A stretch of 64,000 nt of DNA from Phoma sp. XZ068 (lineage: Eukaryota; Ascomycota; Dothideomycetes; Pleosporales; Didymellaceae), in contig RBKR01000001.1 in the NCBI GenBank assembly GCA_004835665.1, positions 1,426,001 through 1,490,000 on the forward strand, given 5' to 3'. Positions within the stretch are counted from its first letter, which is position 1; the number at the start of each line of letters is the position of its first letter. Below are positions 11,762-25,272 of the stretch, in pieces. Below the pieces are notes generated by a model that was given only the letters and a program-made list of their open reading frames with translations, made no database searches and was not told the DNA's origin. The position numbers were made by a program, and so were the translations under genes.

Positions 11762-12728
11762 TCAAACGGCGACCTTACTCGAGAGCTCCTCCCAGATCTC
11801 ATGTGATATCGCTCCTTTGCTCCAGTTCGTGTATACGCCCTGTATGCCCTGGACATCCTGCAGCTTGTCCAAGAAGCGCTCACTCAATTCTTTCGCTGCG
11901 CCCTCGTCGTCCAGCGGGACTTTCGTGTCTTCGTTAGGATCGTATATAATCTCGCTCTCCTCCACCTCCATTTCCAGCTCTTTTGCCAGCGACTCGGCGA
12001 TCTTGTTGGTCTGTGCCGGTTCAGTGAATAGTACAACGCGCCCTTCGTCATCCTCGAACACGTCTACTGCACCAGCATCTAGCGCAGGCTCAAGCACCTC
12101 ATCCACACCAATATTCTCCTTCTTCCTTAGTATGATCCTGCCCTTCTTCTCAAACATAAACCCAACCGTCGAAACCTGGCCACCCGCTTCCTTGACAATC
12201 AGCCTCAGTTCTGCCAGCGCGCGCAGCTTGTTGTCTGTCTGGCATTCTATTATGGTGGCGATCGAGGGAGGCAGGATTGCTTCGAGAGTGAGGTTTTCGA
12301 GCGCTGCGCCTGTGGCTGAGAGACCCTGGCCTCTTGCAATGGCCGCTTCAATGGAAGCTTTTGGTACAGCGCTCTTTTTCGCGGTGGATATGGCGAGATG
12401 GAGACGAGCGTTCATGTCAGGATTTGGGCCGCCTAGCTTCACGGCATTGGTGATATCGCGGGTCATGAGGGATCGTTGCTTGCTCTTGCCGGCATCGTTC
12501 TTAGCTTTGTCGTGCTTGATTGTCGCCCATTTTCTGTACCATAGGTCAGTCACATATCCTTGTATTTGGACTTAACTTCACGTACGAGTGGCCTGAGAGG
12601 TAGGTAGGTGTGCCGCTCAAGCATCGCGCCTGCACTCTGCGTGGCGGTAAAGCACGACGGCAGGCGCATTGGGTGGCGCTTTCGAAAAATAATGAAGCGC
12701 GTACTGCGCGGGCGAATGGTGCTGCCAT
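11762..12728 (-). CDS. TACO1: YebC/TACO1-family mitochondrial translation factor
   Basis: Exons 12586-12728 and 11762-12533 (52-nt intron, GTACGT ... CTGAC ... TACAG) give 304 aa. Exon 1 is an Arg/Ala/Ser-rich mitochondrial presequence starting MAAPFARAVRASLF, ending at ...TYLSGHS. The junction rebuilds the family signature GHSKWATIKHDKAKNDAGK, followed by LTRDITNAVKLGG-type and MNARLHLAISTAKK segments typical of YebC proteins and a C-terminal domain ending SSKVAV. Mitochondrial members help ribosomes translate specific messages, COX1 in mammals. Together with PET100 next door it points to complex IV biogenesis. Further in-frame ATGs exist upstream at 12791 and 12830, but a start there would overlap the LAA1 promoter. 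Confidence 0.9.
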
Positions 12729-12953
12729 TGAAAGGCTCCCGTGATCTGATGCTATAGAATAAAGTGGTCTGGAACAAAAGTTGAGGCTCATCCTCACCGC
12801 CAAGAAAGACACCCCCGAGCTCCGCAACATGGCCGCAATGGCGGCAGCTCCACCTCTCCACCTGTGGCAACCAAGCTCGCCCCGCCATGTGAACGAGCTG
12901 TCCAGTTCAACCCATCGACGACACACACAGGCTACGAGCCTGCGAAATCTCCA
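12729..12953. promoter_or_regulatory. Compact TACO1/LAA1 bidirectional promoter
   Basis: Only 225 bases lie between the two divergent start codons. An ATG pair near 12830-12840 on the + strand opens a different frame from LAA1 and would act as an upstream ORF if transcribed. Confidence 0.45.
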
Positions 12954-15900
12954 ATGGCCGCAACCGACGAGCAGCCTGTCAGGGAGGACCCCTCAAACCC
13001 CGAGCTTGATGTCAAGAAGCTCCACGCGCTTCCCACCGAACAGCAAGATCTATACCTCTTAACCTTTACGTCCGATCTTGCGCGCCATGTTGATTCTCTT
13101 GATGCCGATGGCGCCTCGGCGCATCAAATCTACATCAAGAAAGAGCTGTTCCAAGTCATCAATCTGGCCTCCCCCGCACCCACGCGAGTAATTCGAAACA
13201 ACTTGGGACGAGCATTTGGGGGCATATTTGGCAAAGGAGATCGAAAGCTCCTCTTTGAATCGATCAATGAGTGTAACAATATTCTCAACGGAGCTGGCAA
13301 GAGTGAGAAGGATGTCAAGGCCAAACACGCAGCGGCGCATTGCTTAGGCTGCATATTTGAGGCTGCAGGAGACAGCGCTCAAAATCTCGCGCCAGTCGCT
13401 GTGATGTCTCTGCTGCGTCTTGTTAAGTCTGCGCAAAACTACACTGGCCTCAGGGCGACCATTTTCAAGGCAGTGGGCAAGGTGTTCAAGGGCATTGCTC
13501 CCTCGGCAGAGGAGAATGTTGCAAGAGATGCATGGAAGCAGGCCCGAAACGCCTGTACTGGAGACAAGTCTCTACTCGTTCAGACAAGCGCATGCTTCTG
13601 CCTCGAGCAACTAGTCAAATACACATCTCTATTCGACAATGCGACCGACTTCGATAAGCTACAGACAGCGGTATGGAAAACTATCGACAGCAGTTCAGCC
13701 ACGCTCCGACATGCTGCCGCCTCAGCCATCTCTGCTGCGCTGGCCAAGAACTATTCTGAGACTGCAGCTGCCGAAGATCCTATTATGGGAATAACGCGCG
13801 CTGGCACAGGTGCTACGAAGAAGAAGAACAAGAGGATGTCTACAATCGATGGGGGCGACGACGATGTTATGGAACGCCCCGACTCTCCCGCACCCAAGAA
13901 GTCCGCTGCGAGGATCACGTTTACGATCTCATCCATTCTAAAGCTTCTCTCAACACAATATTGCCGAACTTCGACAAGTCATCGAGCAAGAGCTGGCATC
14001 GCTGTCTGTTACATGAAGGTGCTGCGTGGTCTGGGGGAGCAGATTGTAGAATCAAAGTACAACGAGATCGCGCGAAGTCTGTTCACCGACATCTTGAGCA
14101 ATCAGGTTATAACACAGAACCGATACCGCACACTCAGCGCTCGCAAGTATGTGGCAGTCATTCTAGAGACAGTCGTCGGCCGCGAAATGCTTGGGGAGTC
14201 TGGGCAGCTCAATGCAGCGAGGTTTCTTGTCAACGAGATATTGAAGGATTATCCACAGGCCCTAAAGGAGCGACCAGAGCCATCGAAACAGGTTCTCATT
14301 GGAGCACTCAGCACATTGTCGGCTCTCTTCGACAGCCTAGGATCTGCCTCCAATGCCATCGCCGATCCGTCTCGAGATGCGCTCATTCAAATCTTGCAGC
14401 ACCCAAGCTACACCGTACAAGTAAACGCATCATCTTGCCTGCGATCTTTTGTACTCGCATGCCCACTTCAGCTCTTGCCGGCCGTCACGATTTGCATGAA
14501 CAGCGTCAACCGAGAGCTAGGCTTGCTTGGTAGTGGAAGGCAGTCACCCAGGAAGTGTGTTGGGCTTGCAAACGGCCTCTCAGCAGTGCTAAGTACATCA
14601 ACATCGCAACCACTGCACGGTTCCGTGGACGTGAACTCTCGAGTTCTCTCGCAGGCAACGACATTACTCAAGTCTGCTGGTAATTCGGATGTCAGAGTTT
14701 CAGCTACTCAAGTCCAAGTTGCTTGGATCCTTATCGGTGGACTCATGACCCTTGGACCAAATTTCGTCAAGATCCACTTGTCACAGCTACTTCTGCTGTG
14801 GAAGAATGCGCTGCCAAAGCCGCTCAACAAAGATAACATGGTTCAGAGGAACGTGTTCGAACTCAGCTATTTGTCCCATGTACGAGAGTGCGCCTTGGGT
14901 TCGATCTCGACGTTTTTGGAGTTCAACAGCAGACTTTTGACACTCGACGTTACCAAGCGGTTGGCTGCGATGCTTCAGAACACGACCATGTTCTTGAACA
15001 CGCTACCAGCCAAGAAGACCACGGATGATATTGCGCAGCGGCTGTCCCCTGCGCTACAGCTCCACGACTTCGATCTCATGGTCCGGAGGAGAGTACTACA
15101 GTGCTACACGAAGCTTGTAGATCTCACACCGGCAAGTAGCAATGAGGTGCTGTTGCAAACAAACCTACTATCCTTCGCCGTGGCCAACTTTGCAGACCCT
15201 GACAATTATACCACGAGCTCATTCAGTACGGCCATCGCAAGTGCTGCAGGGTCGTTTGAGAGCATCTGGGAAGTAGCCGATAACCATGGATTTGGCGTTA
15301 CTGGTTTAGTGCGAGGCTTCTGCGTTAAGCCTCTACCAGGGGAGCACGACAGCAGTGCTGGACATCATTGGCTAGTGAGGCATGGCTCAGAAGCTATTGT
15401 CGATCGCACAGTAAGTGTCATTTGAAGGTTAAACATCGCTTTATAACTCACAATGTACAGCTACTCTCACCAATTTGCGGCGCGCGCGAGCACGATTCAA
15501 TAACGCTTTACAACAACCCTTCTCACGACTCTACGGAGCTTCCAGACCCTCCGGCCACCGAGGTCGTGAATTCAGCTCTGCAGCTTTTCGCGATTTGCCT
15601 GCCTTTGCAAACCCCCAAAATTCAGGAGAGCATCCTAGAGCAGATGACTTCGTTCTTGTCAGCTGGTAGTCTGCAGCGCGATGTCAACAGAAGGACTGCT
15701 ATGATGGTGAACATCGCCTATGGCCTTCTGTCTGCGCTCAAGGTAGCTGTGAAGGAGACACGGTCTGCTTCTGGTAGTCTGAAAGGAGCAGCGGTCGAGA
15801 AGGTCATGCAAGAGCTTTTACACGTAAGTACACTAAAGTTTCGGGACAACTCTTACTGACATCCGCAGGTCTTCGTAATCCTGCCTGATCCATTTGTTCG

Positions 15901-18900
15901 CAGGCTGGCTGGTGAAGCTCTAGGCCGTCTCTGCAGCAGTTCGGGTAACGCTTTGACTGGTAACGAGGTGAATTACCTAGTTGACCAGATTGTTGCGAAC
16001 CGTGAGCCATTCGCTCGTTCGGGTTATGCATACGCACTGGGCTGCATCTTGTCCCAGCTTGGTGGCATGGCTGCCAGCTATCACCTGAAGAACATTCTTG
16101 GGATACTAATGTCATTGGGCAATGATCCCCATCCCATCGTACACTTCTCAGCAATTGACAGCCTTTCTCGGGTCGCAGATTCTGCCGGTTTGTCCTTCTC
16201 CAGTCACGTCACCGGCACTCTGGGTATGCTAGCACAGCTGTACGCTGCGGACTCTCACAACGAAGAAGCTGCGTCGCTAGCTTCGTCAAACATCGAGATT
16301 GACCTACCAACCCCGGCCGTCATTGCACGTTGCATAGACAGTACTATTAATGTCCTCGGACCGGACTTGCAGGAGATGGCCAAAGCACGGGACATGATCA
16401 TGACGCTAATCGGTCTCTTCGAAAAAGAGTCTGATGAGTTAGTGCGTATTGAGGCTCTCCGCTGTCAGGAACACGTCTCGCTGTATGCCCCAGGTCAGAT
16501 GCGTTTCACAGCCTACGTGAAGCATCTTCAACAGTCATTGGACAGCCCTTCCACACAGATCCGTGACATGGCTATTGACGGCTTGCACAACCTCATGAGG
16601 CGCAATACCGAAGAGATCATCCGTGCGGGTGATCCTGGCTTGGAAGATGCGCTATGGCACGTACTGGACAGACAACCTGATCACGAGGTTGTTCGAAACA
16701 TCTTACGCAATTGGCTTCACCAAACCGGACTCACAGACACTGCCTCATGGGTGCAGCGTTGCCACTCGGTGCTCACGAAGACAAAGAAGGTTGAGACACT
16801 GGAAGTAATCGAGACTAAACCGAAAGCGGGCGCGGCAGACCTCCAGGACGAAGAGGTCGCTGGCTTCGCTGCTGCTGCGAATGCACCTGGCGCTGAGGTC
16901 GGCCAGGCTTCACAGACAAGCCAAGAACTGCTCAAGTGGCAAGTGCGAACCATTGGAATGGACCTCTTGAGCGAGCTAGTAGCTATGGTGAGCAAGGAGG
17001 CTGCTTTCAGAGAAGAGTCACCATGTGTCCTTGCCTTACAGCACAGAGTTGCCGATGTGGTGCGCATTGCCTTCTCTGCGTCGACTGCTGGTGTTGTTCA
17101 GCTTCGCATTCGTGGTCTAAAGATTATTGACCAAGTATTGAAAGTAAGTAGGAGATCTACGCTCTATGTTGATATAAGTCTGACGCAACCCCCAGCTATT
17201 CGGCAAAACGCCAGACCCAGACTTTGCAGAGGCTACCTTACTTGAGCAATATCAAGCACAGATCGGTTCAGCGCTCACTCCAGCGTTCGCGGCAGATTCA
17301 TCGCCAGAGCTGGCAGCAGAAGCTATCAACGTGTGTGCTACCTTCATTGCCACGGGGATCGTTACGGACGTAGACCGTATGGGTCGCATCCTCAAGCTTC
17401 TCATTTCGGCCCTTGAGAACTTCTCCAGTATGTACATCAATATAGACCTACATGGGCCTCGACTAACAAGATGCAGGTGAGACCGAGGCTGCTGCCATTG
17501 GTGATCTGCGAGGCCTGAGCTCCAACGCGGCAATCATGGTCAAGATGTCTGTATTCTCCGCGTGGGCAGAACTACAGATTGCAAGCGCTGAGCAGGCATA
17601 CCTGGTCGATGTTTTGAGACCACACATTGCGAAGTTAACACCGCTATGGCTTGCATCGTTGCGAGAGTACGCTCGTCTGAGATTCGAGCCTGACATTTCA
17701 TCGTCGATGGGTTCGGCCTCCCTGTCCGGCAGTCTCGACACTATATATGCTGCGCTGAACCGCGAGACACTCTTGAAGGTGAGCTCTCCCAGATTACTTG
17801 AAAAGCATCTCTCTGACAAGCTATAGTTCTATCAAGATTCATGGCTTAACCTTGTCGACGCGATTGCCAGCTTGATCGATGAAGACAGCGAATTCGTCTT
17901 CGATGCCCTGGATGGCAAGACAGAGTTCTCAGAGCCACAAACACCGACCAAAGCAGACCATATCAATTATCGAGACGAACCAGTGGCATTCTTCTTCGTC
18001 CTGTTTGGTCTTGCCTTTGAAGCTCTGGCTGGACGTCCGGGTGATCTCCAGGCTTCGAAGGAGCAGATTCTGGAAATCCTACAAGCGCTCAAGAAGATTC
18101 TGCGTCCATCAGTCTCTGGTCAAGCCATCTACCAGGAGGTCATCTTCTCGGAGACAATGGACATGCTGGACCGTCTGGTACTGACGGAGGGTCTGACCGT
18201 GCAGACAGTAATTGTAGAGATTGCCAGGAACCTGTGCCTTGGACATCCTTCTGCCAGAAGGGATCGAGGAGCACCCGGCGACGACCATCTCTCAGAAGAT
18301 ATCGACCAATTGTTCGAGCTGACGAAGATTATGGTCTTGGTGCTTTCTGGCTTAGTTCCTGGTCTAGAAGACAGCAGCTCCAAAGCCCGCCATGAGCTGA
18401 ACGAAGAAGCCGTCGCCCTTCTGACAACTGCATTATCTGCGTTGGTCGACGCCGCCCAAGTCTTCCCAGCGATTATCAAAGCTGATCTGCATGCATGCAT
18501 ACTGCACATCTTCGCCACCATCTTTGGCACCGGAGCTTGCCAGGCGACAGTTGTGCCACAGTCACTGCCCATCTTCAAGCGCTTCGTCACTAGCTTGACA
18601 CGCGATGCCGAGGCCACTGACGACACCGGCAAACAGTTACGCGCAACATTGACGCGCTTCCTCACTATCATGAGGCACGCACAACAGCGAGAGTTCGAGG
18701 CCGCACTTGCCTGCGAGAAGAACATCATCCTAGCAACCACAATTCTTGTTAGCTCCGCAGCATCAGCCTTCACGCCCAACGACCCGCTCATTAAACTATT
18801 CATCGACAACCTCTTCGACTGTCTCGGTACCGTGACAACCTCCAAGGTCGCCGTCGGCTGCTGTCGCTCTCTCCTTCTTCTTCCCAAGAAGGGCGCCGTT

Positions 18901-19311
18901 GAGACCAGCATCGCGGCTCTCATCCTCCCACAGATCCTCTCCTTCCTTGCCAATCCCTCGGACGTTGAAGGCCTTGACGAGTCACGTTCCCTCCTTACTC
19001 AGACGCTGGTCACCTTCATCTCTACACTCCCGAAGCCGGAGCAGAGGCAACTGGCAGCCAAGATTATCATCCCTGTATTCCTTGCGCGTGTGCAGAAGGA
19101 TGCAACTTTGAGCCAAGAAACAGCAGGCAGGCTATTGGAAATCGCGCAGGCTGATCAGGAGGCGTTCAGGAGTGTAGTTGCGGGGTTGGATGCGGACCAG
19201 AGGGATTTCTTGCAGGGAGTGTTGAAGAGTGGGCAGGGGCCGAAGAAGGAGGTTAGGCGGGAGGACGAAGGCGAGCCGACGATTGCGTTGAAGATGAACT
19301 TTGGGGCTTGA
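12954..19311 (+). CDS. LAA1: HEATR5 / Laa1-type AP-1 clathrin adaptor accessory protein
   Basis: A giant HEAT-repeat protein of 2037 aa in six exons: 12954-15410, 15461-15823, 15869-17143, 17196-17427, 17477-17778 and 17827-19311. All five introns are 45-52 nt with GTAAGT/GTATGT/GTGAGC donors, and every junction keeps phase. Size and N-terminal pattern (ARHVDSL near the start, then TRVIRNNLGRAFGGIF, LLFESINECNNIL and AAAHCLGCIFEAAGD) match HEATR5A/B and yeast Laa1 (about 2010-2070 aa). Laa1 binds AP-1 at the trans-Golgi network and endosomes and stabilises its membrane recruitment. The upstream in-frame extension begins with GTG, so MAATDEQPVRE is taken as the start. A Lys-rich, acidic insertion around residues 280-320 (KKKNKRMSTIDGGDDDV) is probably a disordered loop. 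Confidence 0.92.
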
Positions 19312-20309
19312 GATATGCGGTGGTGGAAGTAGATGTTATTCGTAATATACCCTATTCTTGCGTTTGCACCTGTGGCTTACTTGCGTCATGGCTGTGTTCT
19401 CGAGTATAAAAGTGCAATGAGTTCTTTGCGCTTCTTTTCAACGACAACCTCTACTTTTAACTTCAAAAATGCACCTTCAAGACCCTATGAGTGGTGATCC
19501 AATGGGTCAATTTTGAAATCGTCAATGTGTCTTTACTTCCCAGAAATCCAGCCTACGAACTAGATGATCTGAATCTATCGAAAACCTCTAAAGCTCAGCC
19601 CGATGTGCGCCGTACATCCCGTCACCATCCTAAATATTTTCTTGTTCGAAAGATGTGGCAAGAATAGCTAATAGACAAGTTCTATGGCACTCAACCAGCA
19701 CGATAGCGTACACAAAGCGGCCTCTTCATACAGCAGAGGCAATACCATTAGCTGCTTTCCCTGCCTCTTCCACCATGGTCAGTGTCCTGTCGAACCTTCC
19801 AAAAGCGTAAGGAATCTGGGCATGAGATGTTTTCCTGCCAAACGAAAACCAAAAAGGGAAGGTGCTTGCTCTGGGTCTTGGAGATTGAGTCGTAACTCTT
19901 TTCTTAATCGTCTCTGCACAAGACCATTACTATTCACATGTCTCTTTCAAAGTCGACTACAAACTCGGCGTGCCATAGTACATATGACAGTCAGTCCTCC
20001 TGGACGTTTGAATAGAAACATGCAATGTCGACTTCAACTTTCGTCACATGCTGAAAATCTGCAACAATCCCACGCAATTTCAACATATGCCTCACCTCCA
20101 CTATGATTCCACATGTGAGCCGTTAATCAAAGATGGCAAAAAATATGTATGCATAACTGTCTCGTAAGATATCAAACACCCTCCAGCTCGCAAGCCAGCT
20201 TCGGAAACTCCAAATATGCAGTCTGGCTTACAACGCCTACCCAAGCGCGTGCTGAACGCCGTGAACTCCCGTACGCAAGAAGTGATAAAAGGCAGAGTAG
20301 GAGAGGTCT
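19312..20309. other. Convergent intergenic region, no gene seen
   Basis: About 1 kb lies between the 3' ends of LAA1 and IWS1 and must include both 3' UTRs. Open frames of up to about 140 codons have no recognisable family, no splice logic and an unusual composition, so none is called. Confidence 0.5.
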
Positions 20310-21753
20310 TCATCGCCTGCCGCCACCCTGCCTGGCCTTGACTGTCTTCATGATGTCTACATCCCTTCGGACGTTGTTGCCCTCTTGGAATGTGACATTG
20401 CTCTTCGGCGCAACAGTGTACGTCATGCGACCAGTCTCCATGCGAGCACGCTGGAAGGAGCGCGGGACTTCGAGAGCCTTCTTCCTCTGTGCAGCTTGAA
20501 CAGCAGCCTGGCTGTTGGCAGCAGAGTTGCCTGTGGCGAGTTTGCGTCTGTGAATGTTAGCAATGTAAGTGTAAGTGGTTTGTAAGTGCACGTACGTTGG
20601 GTCAAAGTCCGCCTGGGCAAACTCCTTCTTGCGGTAGTCGTCCGTACGCCTAAGAATCGGGCGAGTCCAGTCTGTGAAGAGGCGCTCGGCTTGCCGCTTA
20701 ATAGTCAACTCGGGACGCTTGCTCTTGATGTAGAACATGATGACCTTGCCAATACCAGATGCGACAAGAGTATCCTTGTTGATGGGTAATTTGCCCAGTG
20801 CAGCAAACAACTCCTTCTGGATGTCGTACGCTGGTAGACTGCCGTCGCTGAGGGGCTCGAGGAAGAAGCGCACGGCTTCCAATATGTTGGACTCGGGATC
20901 TACGATCGACTCCTTGAGGTTGCTCTTGTTCAACAGGGCGACCACTTCTGGCAGAAGCTTAAGCTTGTGGCGCGCAGGTTCGCCACGTTTTCGGCCTTCG
21001 TTGTCTGCCTCAGCAGCCTGCGCCATGCGGCGACGCATTTCCTCGATCTCTTGATCGGCCATTTGTTCAAGATCGATTCCATCCTTCTTGCGACGGCGGG
21101 TCGAGCTACTCTTGACAATCGCATCCATCTGGCGCTCGAGTGCGCGCTTCCTGCCTGTATGCCTGTCAGTACCATCTTCTTTAGTTTCCTTCCGTTGACG
21201 TACGCTCTTCAGGAGTGAGATTTGCTTCTGCATCTTCGTCGGGGCTAGCACCGCGTATCCGACCCTCCTTCTTAGATCTCTTGCTCTTCCTGCCACCTTC
21301 ACCCAGGTCTCCGGTCTCCTCTTCGCCATCCTTATTCTTCTTGCGGCGCGGCTTGTCAGCGCGCTTCTTTTTCCTCTTGGGCTCGTCGCCTTCGCCAGCT
21401 GTCCGTTTTCTCTTGTGCACACCAATCTGCTTGACTGTGTCCTCGTCGATAGCGCGCTCCTCGATGGCGATGTTGCTGGCGTCAAAGTCACCGAATTGCT
21501 CATCAAGCTGATCGTCGTCTAGCGCATCTGAAAGCGCAGACTCGTTGTCCGACAGCCCAGCTTCGATGTCGTCCTGGTCAGGCATCTCCTCCTTATCCTC
21601 GGTCACCTCCATGTCCTGGTAGGTCGTGGCATTGGTGGGGTTCGGCACCGAGTTCTCCTCATCGATCTCAGGGCGCAGAGGGTCGTTCGGGTCGTTACCA
21701 GCCTCGGGCAGCGGGGAATTTGAATGCGACTTGTTGAACTCGACGTCCTCCAT
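20310..21753 (-). CDS. IWS1: Transcription elongation factor Iws1/Spn1
   Basis: Exons 21204-21753, 20596-21154 and 20310-20547 (introns of 49 and 48 nt, both with GTACGT donors; the second has a TTGCTAACATTCACAG end) give 448 aa. The N-terminal ~185 residues are acidic and then Lys-rich with basic clusters such as KRKKKRADKPRRKKNK. The C-terminal half carries the TFIIS N-terminal (LW) domain: LLPEVVALLNKSNLKESIVD, AYDIQKELFAALGKLPI, IGKVIMFYIKSKRPEL and RLFTDWTRPILRR. Iws1 binds Spt6 and travels with RNA polymerase II, affecting elongation, splicing and export. MEDVEFNKS is preferred over an upstream ATG because that extension has no acidic Iws1 character. Confidence 0.93.
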
Positions 21754-22554
21754 GGTGCAGGTTGTTCGAGGAGTCGTGGGTGTGGTGGCGTGAACGCGGG
21801 GAGTCCCGAGTTTCGCTATCTGCAAACGGGCGATCGCGCTGTGAGCAGTGAGGGAAACGTCAGACAATGGGGATGCTCTCTGCGTTGCGTGAAAGAAAGT
21901 TGTCGTGAGCGCGACTGCCAATGACGCGCGGACCTTCTATTTCACCGAGGCTTGGCGTCGGGGGAAGTGGCAGGCGCGGCCCCAGCGAAGATGCAAACCC
22001 GCAAACCACGGTGCCACCTTCTCACCAACCAACCTATGCTGGCTTCCTGTGTTGCAGCACACATAAACACCCTCCCCCTCAACTTTTTGAACATACACAC
22101 TTCCCATCACCCCGCTTGTGACTAACCCAGCGCATCACGCGCCACAGGACCTGTAGCCATCACAGCCGCAACTCCTGTTCATCAGCGGGCATCTGCATCA
22201 CACATACACTCTTGACGGGCGTATCGCGGCCGCACGCTAATTCGCATTTGGCGGCGAGTAGAGGAGGAAGGCACACGGCGGGTGGATCTCAGTGGCTGGA
22301 GGAGAGCGAGTCTTGTCACTGTCCTGGCTGTCCTGGCGCAGTCTTCTTGCTGCAATACCCAGCGAGGTTATAGCTAGTAGCAACACAAACATCCTGTCAC
22401 ACCGTGTGTTCGAAAGAGAGGAAGCATTCGTTTGTTTTGTCTGCGAGAACGACCTGCTTGGATCGCCTACATCGACTGCAAGGCATTCAGCGCGATTGCA
22501 TTTCACATCTAACCCCCATTCCCCTTTCCTACCCACCTTTTCCTACTGCCCATC
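21754..22554. promoter_or_regulatory. Divergent promoter region IWS1 / PCF11
   Basis: The 800 bases between head-to-head starts contain a NotI-like GCGGCCGC (near 22226), CCAACC/CCAAC elements near 22020-22040 and a CT-rich stretch shortly before the PCF11 start. No supported coding region is present. Confidence 0.4.
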
Positions 22555-24701
22555 ATGTCGTTGCCTGCTGCTGAGGTGGCTGCCGACTTTCGCGACGCTC
22601 TCCAAGATCTGAGGTTGAACAGCAGGCCCGAGATTAGCAATCTAACCCTCATTGCGAAAGAGAACACAGAGTATGCGCAGGCCATCTCAACTGAGCTTGA
22701 AAACCACATTCGAACAGTAAGTTGATCGAAACCACTACGAAAATCATGGCCCTCTCCCAATGTTGTATGCAGGTGACTAACAGGTGCCAGACTCGCCCAG
22801 AGTGGAAGCTCCCCTCGCTCTATGTCCTCGATTCCATCGTCAAGAATGTCGGCACCCCCTACACTGTCTATCTCGGACGCAATCTTTACCGCACGTTTAT
22901 GGATGCCTATCTCGTCGTCGATCAGGCTACTCGTAAGGCAATGGAGGGCTTGCTAAGGACATGGAAGCAGTCAGTGCCTGAGTCTATGGATACACGCCCT
23001 GTCTTCCCTGCCAATGTCACTGGTGATATTGAGAATGCTGTCAACAAGATCCGCACAGTCGCCGCCCAGACACAGGTTCCACGACCAATGCATGCCCTCC
23101 CAGCACGACCGCCTTCGAATGTAGCGTGGAGAGACACATCAACACCTCCGCAGAACTTGCCTCGATACACTGCTCCGAATGACCCTCGTCGACCAGCAGG
23201 CTTTCCATCTACCCCTCAGTATGGCGCGCCTGCACCCACAGCTACACCGCCGTTGCCTTTCCAGCAATTTAATAGCCCTCAGCCAATGTCATCGGTTGAT
23301 CTAGCTGACCTAAAGGCTGAGGTTGCCCAGCTTGTTGCAACAACACAGACTTCGTTCGCCCATAACCCTGCTGATAGAGACATTCAAACAAAGCTGCAGG
23401 CTCTTCTCTCACTCAAGCAGATTCTCGACACTCAGACACTGCCGCCGATGCAGCTCGAAGCCGTGCGCAAACAAGTGCGGTCTTTGGCACCCACTCCTGC
23501 ACCCATGCCGACATTTGCACCCCCAACACCGGTGCAAGGATTTCCCCCGCATGGCATGCCACCGGGCTTTCCTCCTGTCAGTGCTCCACCTGCAAGCGCA
23601 CCACCGAACATCGCACAACTACTTGCCGGATTCAGGCCGCCGGTGCAGTCAACACCACAGCCCACGCCGACCCCGCAACCTCCAACCCTGAACCTTGCCG
23701 ATCTTTTGAAGCGTGTCTCATCGCCAGCACAGTCTTCATCCGTACCGGCTCCGGCGCCATTCCAGCCTCCACCCTTTGCTGGCTTCCCACCGCCCATTTC
23801 GACGCCCATTCCTGCTCCTGCAGCGGCAGCCCCGACAGGTGCGAACCCCACCGCCAACTTGGCGGCCCTTCTTGCACAATTCAACAAGCCTGGAGTTACC
23901 CTACCTCCTGTACCTTCTACACCTATACAACCCGTAGCTGCTCCTCAGCAGCTACCTCCGCAGCCAGCGAGCTCAGGACCTGCGCCTGGGAGTGCCGAAT
24001 GGCTCCTAGCTGCCCTAGGTGGCATGTCCGGAGGTGCTCCTGCGAATGGCACTCCATTTGCTGCTCAACCGATGGCAAGACAAGTCTCAGCGTCTAGTAA
24101 TGCCCTGAACGATATCGAACTCACCACCGCATCCATGAAGAAGCCTCGTTTCCACCTCATTTCCCGCTTGTACGAGGCGAAGCCAAACATTTGTGCGACC
24201 TGCGGTCGCCGCTTCGAGAACACGCCTGAAGGCAAGGAAAAGAAGGCCCGTCATATGGATTGGCACTTCAAAGTCAAAGATCCTGATGCAGCCAAACGTG
24301 GTGTGCATCGCAGCTGGTACATGTCTGAGAAGGACTGGATCGACTACCGCGAAGTCGACGAGACCACCCCCGCCAACGATACGACATCTACCAACGCCGT
24401 CGCTAAGCCTAAGAAGCAAGCAAAGGACCGATACGTCCTCGTACCGCAAGACCCAGCGCTCCAGCATGCACCCTGCCCTATTTGCCAAGAGAAGTTCGAG
24501 ACCCAATGGAACGTTGATGCAAACGACTTTGTCTGGATGGATGCGCTGCAGGTTGGCGGCAAGATTTACCATGCGACATGTTTTGAGGAGTACAGTAAGG
24601 GTGCCGGTATTCCCATGCCAAGTACACCTGATTCGGTACTAGGAAAGAGGAAGGCCGAGAGCGGCATGGGAATTGAAGGGAAGAAAGTCAGAGCATTTTA
24701 A
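22555..24701 (+). CDS. PCF11: Cleavage factor IA subunit Pcf11 (CID protein)
   Basis: Exons 22555-22716 and 22791-24701 give 690 aa. The 74-nt intron has three possible AG ends; the one at 22790 restores family spacing (ENHIRT-TRPEWKLPSLY). Residues ~1-135 are a CTD-interaction domain (SLYVLDSIVKNVGTPYTVY, FMDAYLVVDQATRKAMEG) that binds phosphorylated Pol II CTD. A long Pro/Ala/Gln-rich middle follows, then two zinc-binding elements: ICATCGRRFENT...HMDWHF and CPICQEKFET...YHATCFEEY. Pcf11 couples mRNA 3' end cleavage/polyadenylation with transcription termination. The acceptor choice is the only uncertain point; using the AG at 22772 would add six residues. Confidence 0.92.
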
Positions 24702-25272
24702 GCCAAAACCAGATTAGACCAAGGAGGACATCGAGAAGGTGATGCATAGCGTGGCGTTAGGGTATATTTGTCGTTTAATTGCATGTGTGCAGCGGATCAA
24801 AATGTTTCCAGGCAGGATGTCTGTATAAATAGTTTACATATCAATACGCATTGTCACTCTCACCTCGCTCTTTCCAGACCTTACACGTATTTCAAAAATG
24901 ATTGTACTGCAGATGCATGTTTGTTTCTCCCCTCCAAAAACTTAAATGGATCGCATGCGATTGACAAGCAGGTAATGGAAAAAAGAATGCACCCATTATC
25001 ATCATATGCTGAGTACAGCATGGTTTCTCTTCAAAAACACCGTAGATTTCTCCGACGTCTTTTCCAAAAGTCATGGATATCGAAATATCTTCTGGATCCT
25101 TTGGTGCGAGGCCACTATCTGCAGCACATGGGTCTGACGTGCAAGCACAAAGTAACTGGCAGTCCGCTATGTCTTTTCAGAGTGGAGGTTTAAGATCTCG
25201 TCTTATTTCCACCTCATTGGCACACGGTTGTGTACATTCTAAATGCTCGACTCCGCTTCTACTAATCATTGT
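24702..25272. other. Convergent intergenic region, no gene seen
   Basis: This interval between PCF11 and AIM32 3' ends is AT-rich, with several AATAAA-like and TTTGTTT elements suited to 3' UTRs. The longest frame (about 140 codons on +) shows no family resemblance and is not called. Confidence 0.5.

Noticed and set aside
18129..18953. 274-codon minus-strand frame
   Set aside because: Antisense to the last LAA1 exon.
19684..20106. 140-codon + strand frame between LAA1 and IWS1
   Set aside because: No domain, irregular composition and position in convergent 3' UTRs.
23432..23887. Gly/Ala-rich 151-codon minus-strand frame
   Set aside because: Antisense image of the Pro/Ala-rich linker of PCF11.
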